Shown: positions 28,576-37,629 of the stretch, piece after piece
How positions within the stretch are numbered: the first letter of the stretch is position 1
Layout of the letters: each line of letters starts with the position of its first letter
Origin: Pseudomonadota bacterium
GTDB taxonomy: Bacteria; Pseudomonadota; Gammaproteobacteria; Xanthomonadales; Rhodanobacteraceae
NCBI GenBank assembly: GCA_021781345.1
Contig: JAJXWZ010000001.1
Location: forward strand, 1 to 64,000
Reading direction: 5' to 3'
DNA: 64,000 nucleotides
Position numbers and translations under genes: made by a program
Notes under the pieces: generated by a model
Databases searched by the model: none
Seen by the model: only the letters and a program-made list of their open reading frames with translations
What the model was told of the DNA's origin: nothing

Positions 28576-30018
28576 ATGTTGAAACGGGTGAGGCGGATGG
28601 CCGCCGTATTCGTTCTTTTGTGCCTTGCCGGCGTGGGCACGGCGCTGGCGGCGACGCCCAGCGTCGCGTTGCCCGATTTCACAAGCATCGTCAAGCAGTA
28701 CGGCCCGGCGGTCGTCAACGTGGTCGCGCACTACAACCACGCCAGCGAGATGGGAAGCGACAGCCCGGGCGGCGAGCAAACCCAGTCGCCGCCGATTCCG
28801 GACATCTTCCGCTTCTTCGGGATTCCGGGGCCCCGGTTCCAGCAGCCGCCGGACCGCGGCGGCGAATCGCTGGGCTCCGGCTTCATCATCTCGCCGGACG
28901 GTTACATCCTTACCAACCGCCACGTGGTTGCGCACGCCGATTCGGTCAGGGTGCACCTGTCCGACCATCGTACGTTTGCGGCCAAGGTGGTCGGCGAGGA
29001 CAAGATCTACGACATCGCCCTGCTGAAGATCGATGCCACCGGTTTGCCGACGGTGCAGATCGGCAATTCGAGCGGCCTCGAACCCGGGCAGTGGGTGGTC
29101 GCGATCGGCTCGCCGTACGGGCTCGACCATTCGGTGAGTGCCGGCATCGTCAGCTACGTCGGCCGCAGTCTCGGTAGTGACCAGTCCGACGTGCCCTTCA
29201 TCCAGACCGACGTGCCGATCAACCGCGGCAACTCGGGTGGCCCGCTGTTCAACCTCGCCGGGCAAGTGGTCGGCATCAACTCGCAGATCTTCTCGACCGA
29301 CGGCGGTTCCATGGGTCTGTCTTTCTCGATCCCGATCAACATCGCGATGGATGCCGCGCACCAGCTCAGGACCAAGGGCTACGTCAGTCGCGGCATGCTT
29401 GGCGTGACTGTCCAGCAAATCAGCGAAGGCATCGCCAAGAGCAAGGGGCTGGCCCAGGCGCAGGGCGCGCTGGTCGCGCAGGTCCAGCCGGGTGGTCCGG
29501 CACAGAAGGCGGGGCTGGAAGTCGGCGATGTGATCACCGCGTTCGATGGCCACAAGATCTACGATTCATCGCAATTGCCGCCGTCGGTGGCGATGACCGC
29601 ACCCGGCACGGAGGCCAGCGTGAGCATCCTGCGCAACGGCAAGCCGATGACCGTCAAGGTCAAGGTCGGCGAGATGCCGCGCAATGGCCTCACCCAGGAG
29701 TTCCTGGCGGGCGGGCCGGCCGCCAGCAGCGGCAGCAGCCTGCTGGGGCTGACCGTGCAGGACATCACGTCCGGCATGCGCCAGCAGCTCGGTTACAACG
29801 GCAAGGGCGGCGTGGTGATTACCGATGTCAAGGGACCGGCAGCGATGGCAGGTTTGTCGCCGGGCGACGTTATCCTGCGCGTAGGCAACCGGCCCGTGAA
29901 CAGCGTGTCCGAGTTCCGTCGCGAAACCGCGCGCGTGAAGGCAGGCAGCACCGTGTTGTTGCTGGTGTCGCACCAGGGCCAGAACCTGTTCATCGCGGTG
30001 AGCGTGCCGGAGAAATAA
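28576..30018 (+). CDS. mucD: Do-family periplasmic serine protease (MucD/DegQ)
   Basis: signal peptide; catalytic GNSGGPLFNLAGQVVGIN; two PDZ domains. Confidence 0.94.
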   Translation: MLKRVRRMAAVFVLLCLAGVGTALAATPSVALPDFTSIVKQYGPAVVNVVAHYNHASEMGSDSPGGEQTQSPPIPDIFRFFGIPGPRFQQPPDRGGESLGSGFIISPDGYILTNRHVVAHADSVRVHLSDHRTFAAKVVGEDKIYDIALLKIDATGLPTVQIGNSSGLEPGQWVVAIGSPYGLDHSVSAGIVSYVGRSLGSDQSDVPFIQTDVPINRGNSGGPLFNLAGQVVGINSQIFSTDGGSMGLSFSIPINIAMDAAHQLRTKGYVSRGMLGVTVQQISEGIAKSKGLAQAQGALVAQVQPGGPAQKAGLEVGDVITAFDGHKIYDSSQLPPSVAMTAPGTEASVSILRNGKPMTVKVKVGEMPRNGLTQEFLAGGPAASSGSSLLGLTVQDITSGMRQQLGYNGKGGVVITDVKGPAAMAGLSPGDVILRVGNRPVNSVSEFRRETARVKAGSTVLLLVSHQGQNLFIAVSVPEK

Positions 30019-30047
30019 GCGTCCGGTGCATGCATCGCCTCTACGCA

Positions 30048-30076
30048 AAGGCCCGCCGCAAGGCGGGCCTTTTTTG
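30048..30076 (+). terminator. Rho-independent terminator after mucD
   Basis: AAAGGCCCGCC-GCAA-GGCGGGCCTTTTTTT. Confidence 0.9.
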
Positions 30077-30110
30077 CCACCTGCACATCGTCAATCTGTC
30101 GACGTTCAGG

Positions 30111-30120
30111 CCCCCCCCCC
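30111..30120. repeat. Homopolymeric C10 tract
   Basis: ten consecutive C in the mucD-MBL intergenic region. Confidence 0.9.
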
Positions 30121-30231
30121 GCGCCCGCCCGCCAACGCGATGCGGCGGATCGATCCGCGCGTAATCGAGGCATGCAAATCGTGGATCCCGCCGGCGTCGG
30201 CGTGCCGAGTATCATTCCGTGGGGAAGGGCC

Positions 30232-31119
30232 ATGGCAACGCAACGCGACATGAAACTGTATTCGATCGAAGGCAACACCCAGAAGCTCGACGGTGGTGCG
30301 ATGTTCGGGAATGCCCCCAAGGCGATGTGGTCGAAGTGGCTTCCGGCCGACGACCAGAACCGCATCCCACTGGCCTGCCGTTGCCTGCTCGCCACCGACC
30401 TCGATGGCCGCAACGTGTTGTTCGAGACCGGCATCGGCGCGTTCTTCGAACCGAAGCTGCGCGAGCGCTATGGCGTGGTCGAGGAACGGCACGTGCTGCT
30501 GGATTCGCTGAAGGCCGCCGGCATGGGCCACGAGGACATCGACGTGGTGGTGCTCTCGCACCTGCATTTCGATCACGCGGGTGGGTTGCTGGAGCCATGG
30601 GAAGATGGCGCTCCGTTGCGCCTGCTGTTCCCGAACGCGACGTACCTCGTGGGTGCGGTGCACTGGGGGCGGGCGACGCATCCGCATCCACGCGACCGTG
30701 CCTCGTTCATTCCCGGCGTGGCCGAATTGCTGGAGCGGAGCGGCCGCCTGGAGAAAGTCGAGGGCGGCCATTCGCGCACGCTCGGCAAGGCGGTGCGCTT
30801 CCACTATTCGCAGGGCCACACGCCCGGCTTGATGTTGTCCGAAGTCGTCGGGCCGCATGGCAAGGGCGGCGTGGTGTATTGCGCGGACCTGATCCCCGGC
30901 ACGCAGTGGGTGCACCTGCCCGTGACCATGGGTTACGACCGCGCACCCGAGATGCTGGTGGACGAGAAGCGCGGGTTCCTGGACGACATGCTGGCGCGCG
31001 GCGTGAGGTTGTTTTTCACCCACGATCACGCCGTCGCGATGGCCTCGCCGTGGTGCGACGAGCGTGGGCGCTACGGGGTGGTCGACGAACAGGCGCATTT
31101 TGCCGGTACTTCGTTGTAA
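30232..31119 (+). CDS. Metallo-beta-lactamase-fold hydrolase (lactonase-like)
   Basis: HLHFDHAGG (HxHxDH) motif, [16 protein letters not shown]. Confidence 0.85.
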   Translation: MATQRDMKLYSIEGNTQKLDGGAMFGNAPKAMWSKWLPADDQNRIPLACRCLLATDLDGRNVLFETGIGAFFEPKLRERYGVVEERHVLLDSLKAAGMGHEDIDVVVLSHLHFDHAGGLLEPWEDGAPLRLLFPNATYLVGAVHWGRATHPHPRDRASFIPGVAELLERSGRLEKVEGGHSRTLGKAVRFHYSQGHTPGLMLSEVVGPHGKGGVVYCADLIPGTQWVHLPVTMGYDRAPEMLVDEKRGFLDDMLARGVRLFFTHDHAVAMASPWCDERGRYGVVDEQAHFAGTSL

Positions 31120-31128
31120 GCTCGCGGC

Positions 31129-32169
31129 GTGAGCCGCCTGTCCGGACTGATCGCCGATCCTGCGCGCAACACCGCCGTGTTGGGCGGCGCGTTGCTGCTG
31201 CTGGGTGCGCTGCTGCTCGGGTTCACGGAACACACCGATCGATTGCGCGCCATGGGCGAGGATGCGCTGGGAGGGTTCGTCCTCACCGGGAGCGCGGCCG
31301 TGCCAGGTCCCGGATCAAACGGCAAGCTGGTGCTCGCAGTAGGCGTGCCGAAGGTCCATGCGCCTGCCCGCGACGCCCAGTTCGGCGTCGAGGTCGATGC
31401 GCCGGCGCTGGTGCGCAAGGTCGAGATGTTCCAGTGGAACGAGACGCGTTTTGGCGGCGAACGCAGTTACGAAATGGACTGGTTCGATCATCCGATCGAT
31501 GCCTCGACGTTCGGGCACCCCGCAGGGCACGAAAACCCGGGCGCGTTTCCGATCCTCGCCGAGCGTTTCGATTCGCCCGGCGTGACTGTTTCCGGATTCA
31601 GGCTGGCGCCGCCCCTGGTGCGACTGATCGCAGGGATCCAGCCGTTCAATCCGGATCTCTCGCACGTGCCGGCCAACATGGCCGCGACCTTCCAGCCGCA
31701 CGGTAGTGCGCTGGTCACCAGCAGCGACCCTGCGCGCCCGCAGGTCGGCGACTTGCGCATCCGCTGGATGAAGATCGATCCTTCCGCCATCACGGTGTTC
31801 GCGCGCGACGAGGACGGGACATTGGTGCCGGCGCGCGACCCGGAAGGCAACCCGATCGACCAGGTACTGGTCGGAAAGCTCTCGCTGACCGACGTGCTGA
31901 CCGACGCGCCGCAACCCCCGCACTTCAAGTGGGCGCGGCGCATCCTCGCGATCCTGCTGGCGTGGGCCGGGGCGTCGATGCTGCTGCCGCGATCACGGCG
32001 GCAGGACCGGGTGCTGTCGCTGGCAATCTCGGTGGTGCCGCTGGCAGCGATCGCGGCGTTCTTTTGGTTCGACGTCAGGATGCTGGCGTTCTCGATCCTG
32101 ACACTGGTCGCGGTGCTGGCTGCGCTGGTCGCGCTGTGGCGCTGGCACCACGCCATCCAGGGCGGATAG
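31129..32169 (+). CDS. TMEM43/LUMA-family membrane protein
   Basis: EMFQWNETRFGGERSYEMDWFDHPIDASTFGHPAGHENPGAF; N-terminal TM and three C-terminal TMs; GTG start. Confidence 0.82.
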   Translation: MSRLSGLIADPARNTAVLGGALLLLGALLLGFTEHTDRLRAMGEDALGGFVLTGSAAVPGPGSNGKLVLAVGVPKVHAPARDAQFGVEVDAPALVRKVEMFQWNETRFGGERSYEMDWFDHPIDASTFGHPAGHENPGAFPILAERFDSPGVTVSGFRLAPPLVRLIAGIQPFNPDLSHVPANMAATFQPHGSALVTSSDPARPQVGDLRIRWMKIDPSAITVFARDEDGTLVPARDPEGNPIDQVLVGKLSLTDVLTDAPQPPHFKWARRILAILLAWAGASMLLPRSRRQDRVLSLAISVVPLAAIAAFFWFDVRMLAFSILTLVAVLAALVALWRWHHAIQGG

Positions 32170-32171
32170 AA

Positions 32172-32573
32172 ATGCTGATCGCGGGCCTTTACGCGGGACT
32201 CGGAGCGCTGCTGATCATCGTGCTGGCGATGAGGGTGATGTGGTTGCGCAATACCCATGGCGTGGGACTTGGCAGCGGTGGCCACGAAAGCCTGGCGCGT
32301 GCGATTCGCGCACACGCGAATGCGATCGAATACCTGCCTATCGCTTTGCTGCTGCTGGTCGTGCTTGCCTTCGAACAGACCCGACCATGGCTGTTGCACC
32401 TGTTCGGCATCGTGTTGATCGCGGGCCGGAGCCTGCACGCGATCGGACTTTCCGGAAGCCCCGGCAGGTCGTTCGGGCGTGCCACCGGCATCGCGTTGAC
32501 CGTGCTGGTCATGCTGGCGATGGCGGTGCTGCTGGTGGTGCGGTTTGCCATGCTCGCGGCCATCGGGGGCTGA
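32172..32573 (+). CDS. MAPEG-family membrane protein
   Basis: 133 aa; RNTHGVGLGSGGHESLARAIRAHANAIEYLPIALLLL. Confidence 0.88.
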   Translation: MLIAGLYAGLGALLIIVLAMRVMWLRNTHGVGLGSGGHESLARAIRAHANAIEYLPIALLLLVVLAFEQTRPWLLHLFGIVLIAGRSLHAIGLSGSPGRSFGRATGIALTVLVMLAMAVLLVVRFAMLAAIGG

Positions 32574-32696
32574 GCAGGCGGCTGCAGCCGCCACGGACTG
32601 AAGGGATGCGGGGCCTTGCGACACCATCGTCGCGGGACGTGGCCATGTTCATGCCCGGGCCGCCACGCCGCCCGGATCGGCAACCGGATCGCACGC

Positions 32697-33248
32697 CTAG
32701 GGGTGTTCGAGGAACCACAATCCGGCGAACAGTTTCGGGTCGATCGAGTAGCCCTTCCCGGACATCTCGCGCAGCCAGGCGCCGGCCTGGACACGCGGGA
32801 CCGCGTGCACCACGATGTTTTCGGTTTCATCGCCGCCGCCGTCCCCGATCCTGCGCAAATCCAGCGCGCGCACGAAGTGCATCAGCTCGGTGCTCATGCC
32901 CGCCGAGGACGGTCCCGTATGCAGCGGCACGACGCGTCCGCAGGTCCAGCCGGTCTCTTCCTCGAGTTCGCGCCGTGCGGCGTCGATCACGTCGGCGTCG
33001 GCGTGGCCGGCATCCCCGATCAGGCCGGCCGGCATCTCGATGGTGAAGCGGCGGATCGGCACCCGGTACTGTTCGACGAACAGCACCCGGTCCTCCGGCG
33101 TGACGGCGACGATGATCACCGCGCCTTCGGGGTTGTTGCGCTCGACGAATTCCCAGCGTCCGCGCCGCCTCAGGGTTAGCCAGTCGCCGCCGTAGAGCGT
33201 CTCGGCCGCCGCGTCGGCATCGGCGGGTATGCGCGGATCACGGATCAT
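32697..33248 (-). CDS. NUDIX hydrolase (ADP-ribose pyrophosphatase-like)
   Basis: Nudix box GLIGDAGHADADVIDAARRELEEETGW. Confidence 0.9.
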   Translation of the reverse strand: MIRDPRIPADADAAAETLYGGDWLTLRRRGRWEFVERNNPEGAVIIVAVTPEDRVLFVEQYRVPIRRFTIEMPAGLIGDAGHADADVIDAARRELEEETGWTCGRVVPLHTGPSSAGMSTELMHFVRALDLRRIGDGGGDETENIVVHAVPRVQAGAWLREMSGKGYSIDPKLFAGLWFLEHP

Positions 33249-34162
33249 GCGGCGGATTCCGTGCGCAGGATTTCATGCGCACGCGAGCGGGTGAGCGGGC
33301 CGATGCGCAGGCGCTCGAACAGCGCGTCGAGCGCACCGATGTCGGGGGGGCGTCGCAGAAGGCCGTCGGCGTTGCGCGGCACCGGCGCATCCAGCGCGAT
33401 GCGCGCAAGGCGTTGCGACAGGCGCGCCTGGTCTTCGTGCGCACGCAATTTCACGGCCAGCGAGGCGGCGCCGCGCAGGCGCAGGAACGGTACTTCGTCG
33501 ACGCGTTCGAGGATCGTGTCGAGGTCGCCGAAATGCGCGAGCAGCGCAGCCGCACCCTTGGGGCCGACGCCCGGCACCCCGGGAATGTTGTCGGTGGCGT
33601 CACCCGTCAAGGCGAGGTAATCGACGACCTGGTGCGCTTCCACGCCCAGCCGCGCGGGCACGCCCGCGGCGCCCCAGCGTTGGCCGCGCGCGTAATCCCA
33701 TTGCTCGGTGTCCGGCCCGAGCAACTGCCCGAAATCCTTGTCCGCCGACACGATGACCGCACGCAGGCCTTCGCCGCGCGTGGCGTCCAGCACGCTGCCG
33801 ATCAGATCGTCCGCCTCGTAGATGGCGTCCGCAAGCACCGCCAGTCCGAACGCGGCGGCGAGTTCGCGGCAGTATTCGAACTGGCGCTTCAATTCCGGCG
33901 GCGCCGGTTCGCGGTTGGCCTTGTAAGCGGGATAGATGGTGTTGCGGAAGGAGCTGGTGAGCGCAATGTCGAAGGCCGTGACCGCGTGGGTCGCGCGCGT
34001 GCGCTCAATGAAATCGAGCAGGAACCTCGCGAATCCGTGCACCGCGTTGACCGGTTGGCCATCGACATCGAAAAACGCGTCCGGCATCGAGTGCCAGGCG
34101 CGGAACACGTACATGCTGGCGTCGATCAGGTAGAGCGTCGAAGCCGGTGCCCCGCCGTTCAT
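33245..34162 (-). CDS. Stand-alone 5'-3' exonuclease (FEN-like)
   Basis: YLIDASMYVFRAWHSMPD, YEADDLIGSVLD, VSADKDFGQLL, LTGDATDNIPGVPGVGPKGAAALL. Confidence 0.92.
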   Translation of the reverse strand: MNGGAPASTLYLIDASMYVFRAWHSMPDAFFDVDGQPVNAVHGFARFLLDFIERTRATHAVTAFDIALTSSFRNTIYPAYKANREPAPPELKRQFEYCRELAAAFGLAVLADAIYEADDLIGSVLDATRGEGLRAVIVSADKDFGQLLGPDTEQWDYARGQRWGAAGVPARLGVEAHQVVDYLALTGDATDNIPGVPGVGPKGAAALLAHFGDLDTILERVDEVPFLRLRGAASLAVKLRAHEDQARLSQRLARIALDAPVPRNADGLLRRPPDIGALDALFERLRIGPLTRSRAHEILRTESAA

Positions 34163-34740
34163 GGCTGCCAGCTACCCACCACGTCGTCGACCGCCGGCCG
34201 CTTGCGTTCAGGCGGTTCGTCGCCGCGGCCACCGATGTGGATGTAGGCGATCACGCGCTCGTTGTCCTTGAGCTGCAGCAGCCGCGCCGCATCGCGGTCG
34301 TAGCACGACCAGCCGGTCAGCCATTGCGCGCCGAAGCCCGCGGCCTGCGCGGCCAGCAACAGGTTGAACGCCAGGCAGCCTGCCGAGAGCAACTGTTCCT
34401 GCGCCGGAATCTTCGGGTGCCGTTCATCGATGCACGCGACCACGGCCAGCACCGATGGTGAATGGGCGAAACGATCACGGTCCTTGGCGAGCTTCGGCTC
34501 GGGCACGCCAGGGTCGATGCGCCGGTGCAGTTCGGCCAGTGCGGCGCCAAAACGCACGCCTGCCTCGCCGCTGAATTCGATCAGCCGCCACGGCACGAGC
34601 TTGCCGTGGTCGGGCACCCGGATCGCTGCAGCGATGATTTCGCGAAGCTGCTCCGGCGAGGGGCCGGGAGCCTGCAGTTGAGCGGAGGGAACGGAACGGC
34701 GGTCGCGCAGGAACTGGAGAGCTGTGTCGTTTCGCATCAC
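34159..34740 (-). CDS. Nitroreductase-family protein
   Basis: RDRRSVPSAQLQAPGPSPEQLREIIAAAIRVPDHGKLVPWRLIEF...GFGAQWLTGWSCYD. Confidence 0.88.
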   Translation of the reverse strand: MMRNDTALQFLRDRRSVPSAQLQAPGPSPEQLREIIAAAIRVPDHGKLVPWRLIEFSGEAGVRFGAALAELHRRIDPGVPEPKLAKDRDRFAHSPSVLAVVACIDERHPKIPAQEQLLSAGCLAFNLLLAAQAAGFGAQWLTGWSCYDRDAARLLQLKDNERVIAYIHIGGRGDEPPERKRPAVDDVVGSWQP

Positions 34741-34805
34741 TCAAGTTTAGCAGCCGTGCGTGATCCCTTTGCGCTAGGATGCGGTGTTCGCAACGGAGTC
34801 CAGCC

Positions 34806-35909
34806 ATGCCGATCACCATTGCCGCCTTGCGCGAATCCGTCGACGGCGAACGCCGAGTGGCGATCACGCCGGAAACCGCGAAGAAGTATGCGTCGCGCGG
34901 GATGCGGGTGATGCTGGAACACGGGGCCGGCGAAAAGGCGGGGTTTCCCGATGCGACCTACGCGGGCGTCGAATTCGGTGAAGTGCGTGGCGTGGCCGCA
35001 GCGGCCGACGTGCTGCTGTGCGTGCAGCCGCCGGCCAACGATCGTGTCGCGGCCATGCGGTCGGGAGCAGCCTTGATCGGGCAATTGCGGCCGCACGCCG
35101 CCGCCGACCGGCTCGCGGGTTATGCCCAACGCAAGCTCGCCGCGTTCTCGCTCGAACTGCTGCCGCGCAATACCCGCGCGCAGGCGATGGACGTACTGTC
35201 GTCGCAGGCGGCGATCGCGGGCTATCGTGCGATGCTGATCGCGGCAGAGGCGGCACCCAAGTTCTTCCCGATGCTGACCACCGCGGCCGGCACCCTGCGG
35301 CCCTCCAGGGTGCTGGTGATCGGCGCGGGCGTGGCCGGCCTGCAGGCGATCGCGACCGCACGTCGACTGGGCGCCATGGTGGAAGGTTTCGACGTGCGCC
35401 CCGAGACGCGCGAGCAGATCGAATCGCTGGGCGCGAAATTCCTCGACCTCGGCGTCAACGCGGCGGGCGAGGGTGGCTACGCGCGCGAGCTCACCGCCGA
35501 GGAGCGCGCGGCCCAGCAGGCCAGGCTGGCCGAGCACGTGAAGACGGTGGACGTGGTCGTGACCACCGCCGCAGTGCCGGGACGGCCGTCGCCGAAGATC
35601 ATGCCGCTGTCCATGGTGGACGGCATGAAAGCCGGTGCGGTGATCGTCGATCTCGCCGCCGAGGGCGGCGGCAATTGCGAGGCCACCCGGCCGGGTGAGC
35701 GCATCGAACGGCACGGGGTCACCGTGATCGGACCGCTGAATCTCGCGTCCGGTGCGCCGCTGCATGCGTCGGAAATGTATGCGCGCAATCTGGCGAACTT
35801 CAGCGAATTGGTGATCGCGGACGGCGTGTGGAAGCCGGATTTCGACGACGAACTGGTGGCGAAAACCTGCGTCGCGCGCGACGGCGACGTGGTGTTCGGC
35901 AAGGCCTGA
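34806..35909 (+). CDS. pntAA: NAD(P) transhydrogenase subunit alpha, domain I (PntAA)
   Basis: MPITIAALRESVDGERRVAITPETAKKYASRGMRV; VLVIGAGVAGLQAIATARRLGAMVEGFDVR; ends after dI without membrane segments. Confidence 0.93.
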   Translation: MPITIAALRESVDGERRVAITPETAKKYASRGMRVMLEHGAGEKAGFPDATYAGVEFGEVRGVAAAADVLLCVQPPANDRVAAMRSGAALIGQLRPHAAADRLAGYAQRKLAAFSLELLPRNTRAQAMDVLSSQAAIAGYRAMLIAAEAAPKFFPMLTTAAGTLRPSRVLVIGAGVAGLQAIATARRLGAMVEGFDVRPETREQIESLGAKFLDLGVNAAGEGGYARELTAEERAAQQARLAEHVKTVDVVVTTAAVPGRPSPKIMPLSMVDGMKAGAVIVDLAAEGGGNCEATRPGERIERHGVTVIGPLNLASGAPLHASEMYARNLANFSELVIADGVWKPDFDDELVAKTCVARDGDVVFGKA

Positions 35910-35927
35910 CGGCGCGCGTCGGGGATT

Positions 35928-36473
35928 TCAATGTCCCGCGGACCCCGGTCGCGCGGGATCCGCCTGTCGGGCCCGGCGCAGTCGCTGTTGCCGCGACATC
36001 GAACGCCAGCGCTCGCGCAGTGCGCGCCGTTCGGCGGGTGGCAGTGACTGGAACCTGCGGAACGCGGCGCTGACCTTGGCGCGTTCTGCGGGCGTGAGTT
36101 GACGGAAGGCACGTGCGTTCTCGCGCAACTGGCGGCGCTGCTCCGGCGTCATCGCGGCCCAGCGGGCCAGGTGCTGGCGGATCAATTCCTGCCTGCCGGG
36201 CGCGAGGGTTGCCCAGTGCGCCGCGTGCTCGGCGAGGCGTCGTTGCCTGCGCGGGGGGAGTCGATCCCATTGCCCATGCACCGGCGCGAGCATCCGTTGC
36301 TGCCCGGGAGCCAGGCTCGACCAGTCCAGCGGCCTCGCCGGCGCGCCCATCGTCGTGGCCGCAGGCGGCCGTGCGTCGCGCATCGGCAGCGCGCGGGCCG
36401 TCCGGGTCGTTGCCGAGGCCGCGGCCAGCAGGCATGTGGCCGCAAAAAGCACCCTTGCATTCAAGCTTCGCAT
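35928..36473 (-). CDS. DUF3106-like protein
   Basis: signal peptide; repeated LAPGQQ/MTPEQRRQLRENARAFRQLTPAERAKVSAAFRRFQSLPPAERRALRERWR. Confidence 0.82.
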   Translation of the reverse strand: MRSLNARVLFAATCLLAAASATTRTARALPMRDARPPAATTMGAPARPLDWSSLAPGQQRMLAPVHGQWDRLPPRRQRRLAEHAAHWATLAPGRQELIRQHLARWAAMTPEQRRQLRENARAFRQLTPAERAKVSAAFRRFQSLPPAERRALRERWRSMSRQQRLRRARQADPARPGSAGH

Positions 36474-36474
36474 G

Positions 36475-36912
36475 TCAGTTCCGGCCTCCCGAGCCGGCGG
36501 CTGCGACATCCGGCTGCGCGGCCAGCCAGCGGTAGAAGTCGAGGTCCTGCACCATCTCCATCTGGCTGCTTCCGACTTCGGGGATCAGTTCGTCGCTGAC
36601 GTCCTGGCTCGCGACGATCGGCGCCGATGACGCGATCGTCGACGTTGCACCAGCCCTGATCCGCGTAGCCGGATGCAGCCAGGCCGCGGCAACCACGGCG
36701 CAACATGCGGCGGCGCCCGCGAGCGGCAACCATACCCGCATCGCGGCATGCGAACCGCGGGCATTAAGCGACTTGCGCCGCGCCAACCCAAGCCGCAGTG
36801 CGTGGTACGAATCGGCGTGCTCGCAAGCATCCCTGAACACGGCCCGGGCGCGCGACGCGATTGCGGCATCGTCGGGCAAATGATGGAGATCGGCTTGTGG
36901 AAGGTTGCTCAT
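36475..36912 (-). CDS. Membrane protein, probable anti-sigma-like partner of the adjacent sigma factor
   Basis: 145 aa, single TM (AAMRVWLPLAGAAACCAVVAAAWL), conserved-looking C-terminus MVQDLDFYRWLAAQPD; start overlaps the sigma stop. Confidence 0.65.
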   Translation of the reverse strand: MSNLPQADLHHLPDDAAIASRARAVFRDACEHADSYHALRLGLARRKSLNARGSHAAMRVWLPLAGAAACCAVVAAAWLHPATRIRAGATSTIASSAPIVASQDVSDELIPEVGSSQMEMVQDLDFYRWLAAQPDVAAAGSGGRN

Positions 36913-37547
36913 CGCCAGTCCTCGAGTTGCGTACGCAGCGCATCCATGGCCCGCGACAGGTGTGTCTTGACACTGCCGCCGCTGCATCCCATCGCCCTGG
37001 CCGTGTCCGCGACGTCCAGTCCCTCCAGCACCCGCAGCATGAAGGCCTGCTGCTGGCGTCGCGGCAGGGCCCGGATGGCGCGCGACATGGCCGCGTGGGC
37101 TTGCCTCGAAGCCAGCTCGCGCGCCGGGTCGGGGCCCAGGTCCGGCGCTTCCCATGCGGGGAGATTCTCGTCGTCTCCTGCCGCCATCCGGCCGGTCCAG
37201 ACCAGGATCCTGTTGCGGACGCTGCGCCGGCGTTGCAGGTCCGTGATGCGCCGGCGCAGGATGCCCCAGAACAGCGGTGGCCATTCCTCGGCCGGCTTGG
37301 CGGAGTAATGCCGGACCAGCCGCAGCATCGCATCCTGCACCGCGTCCAATGCCTCGTCCGGATCGTGCAGCGCGATTTCCGCCAGACGCCAGGCACGCCG
37401 TTCAACCGAAGCCAGGAACGCATCGATGGTCGCGGCGACTGGTCGCGCCGCATCCACGGCCGGGGCGCGTGCGACCGCTTCCAGTGTCGCCATGCTCATC
37501 GCAACCGCGTCTGCTGGCATCGTTTCGGCATCCGTCGTCTCGTGCAT
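36909..37547 (-). CDS. RNA polymerase sigma factor (ECF/sigma-70 family)
   Basis: LHDPDEALDAVQDAMLRLVRHY, FWGILRRRITDLQRRR, LPRRQQQAFMLRVLEGLDVADTARAMGCSGGSVKTHLSRAMDALR. Confidence 0.9.
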   Translation of the reverse strand: MHETTDAETMPADAVAMSMATLEAVARAPAVDAARPVAATIDAFLASVERRAWRLAEIALHDPDEALDAVQDAMLRLVRHYSAKPAEEWPPLFWGILRRRITDLQRRRSVRNRILVWTGRMAAGDDENLPAWEAPDLGPDPARELASRQAHAAMSRAIRALPRRQQQAFMLRVLEGLDVADTARAMGCSGGSVKTHLSRAMDALRTQLEDWR

Positions 37548-37629
37548 CCCTGGCTTGCCCTTGATAACGCATCGCCGAGGACGCGGTTGACCGCAGCATG
37601 CAGGTCGCGCATACCGGTATGATGGCCCG

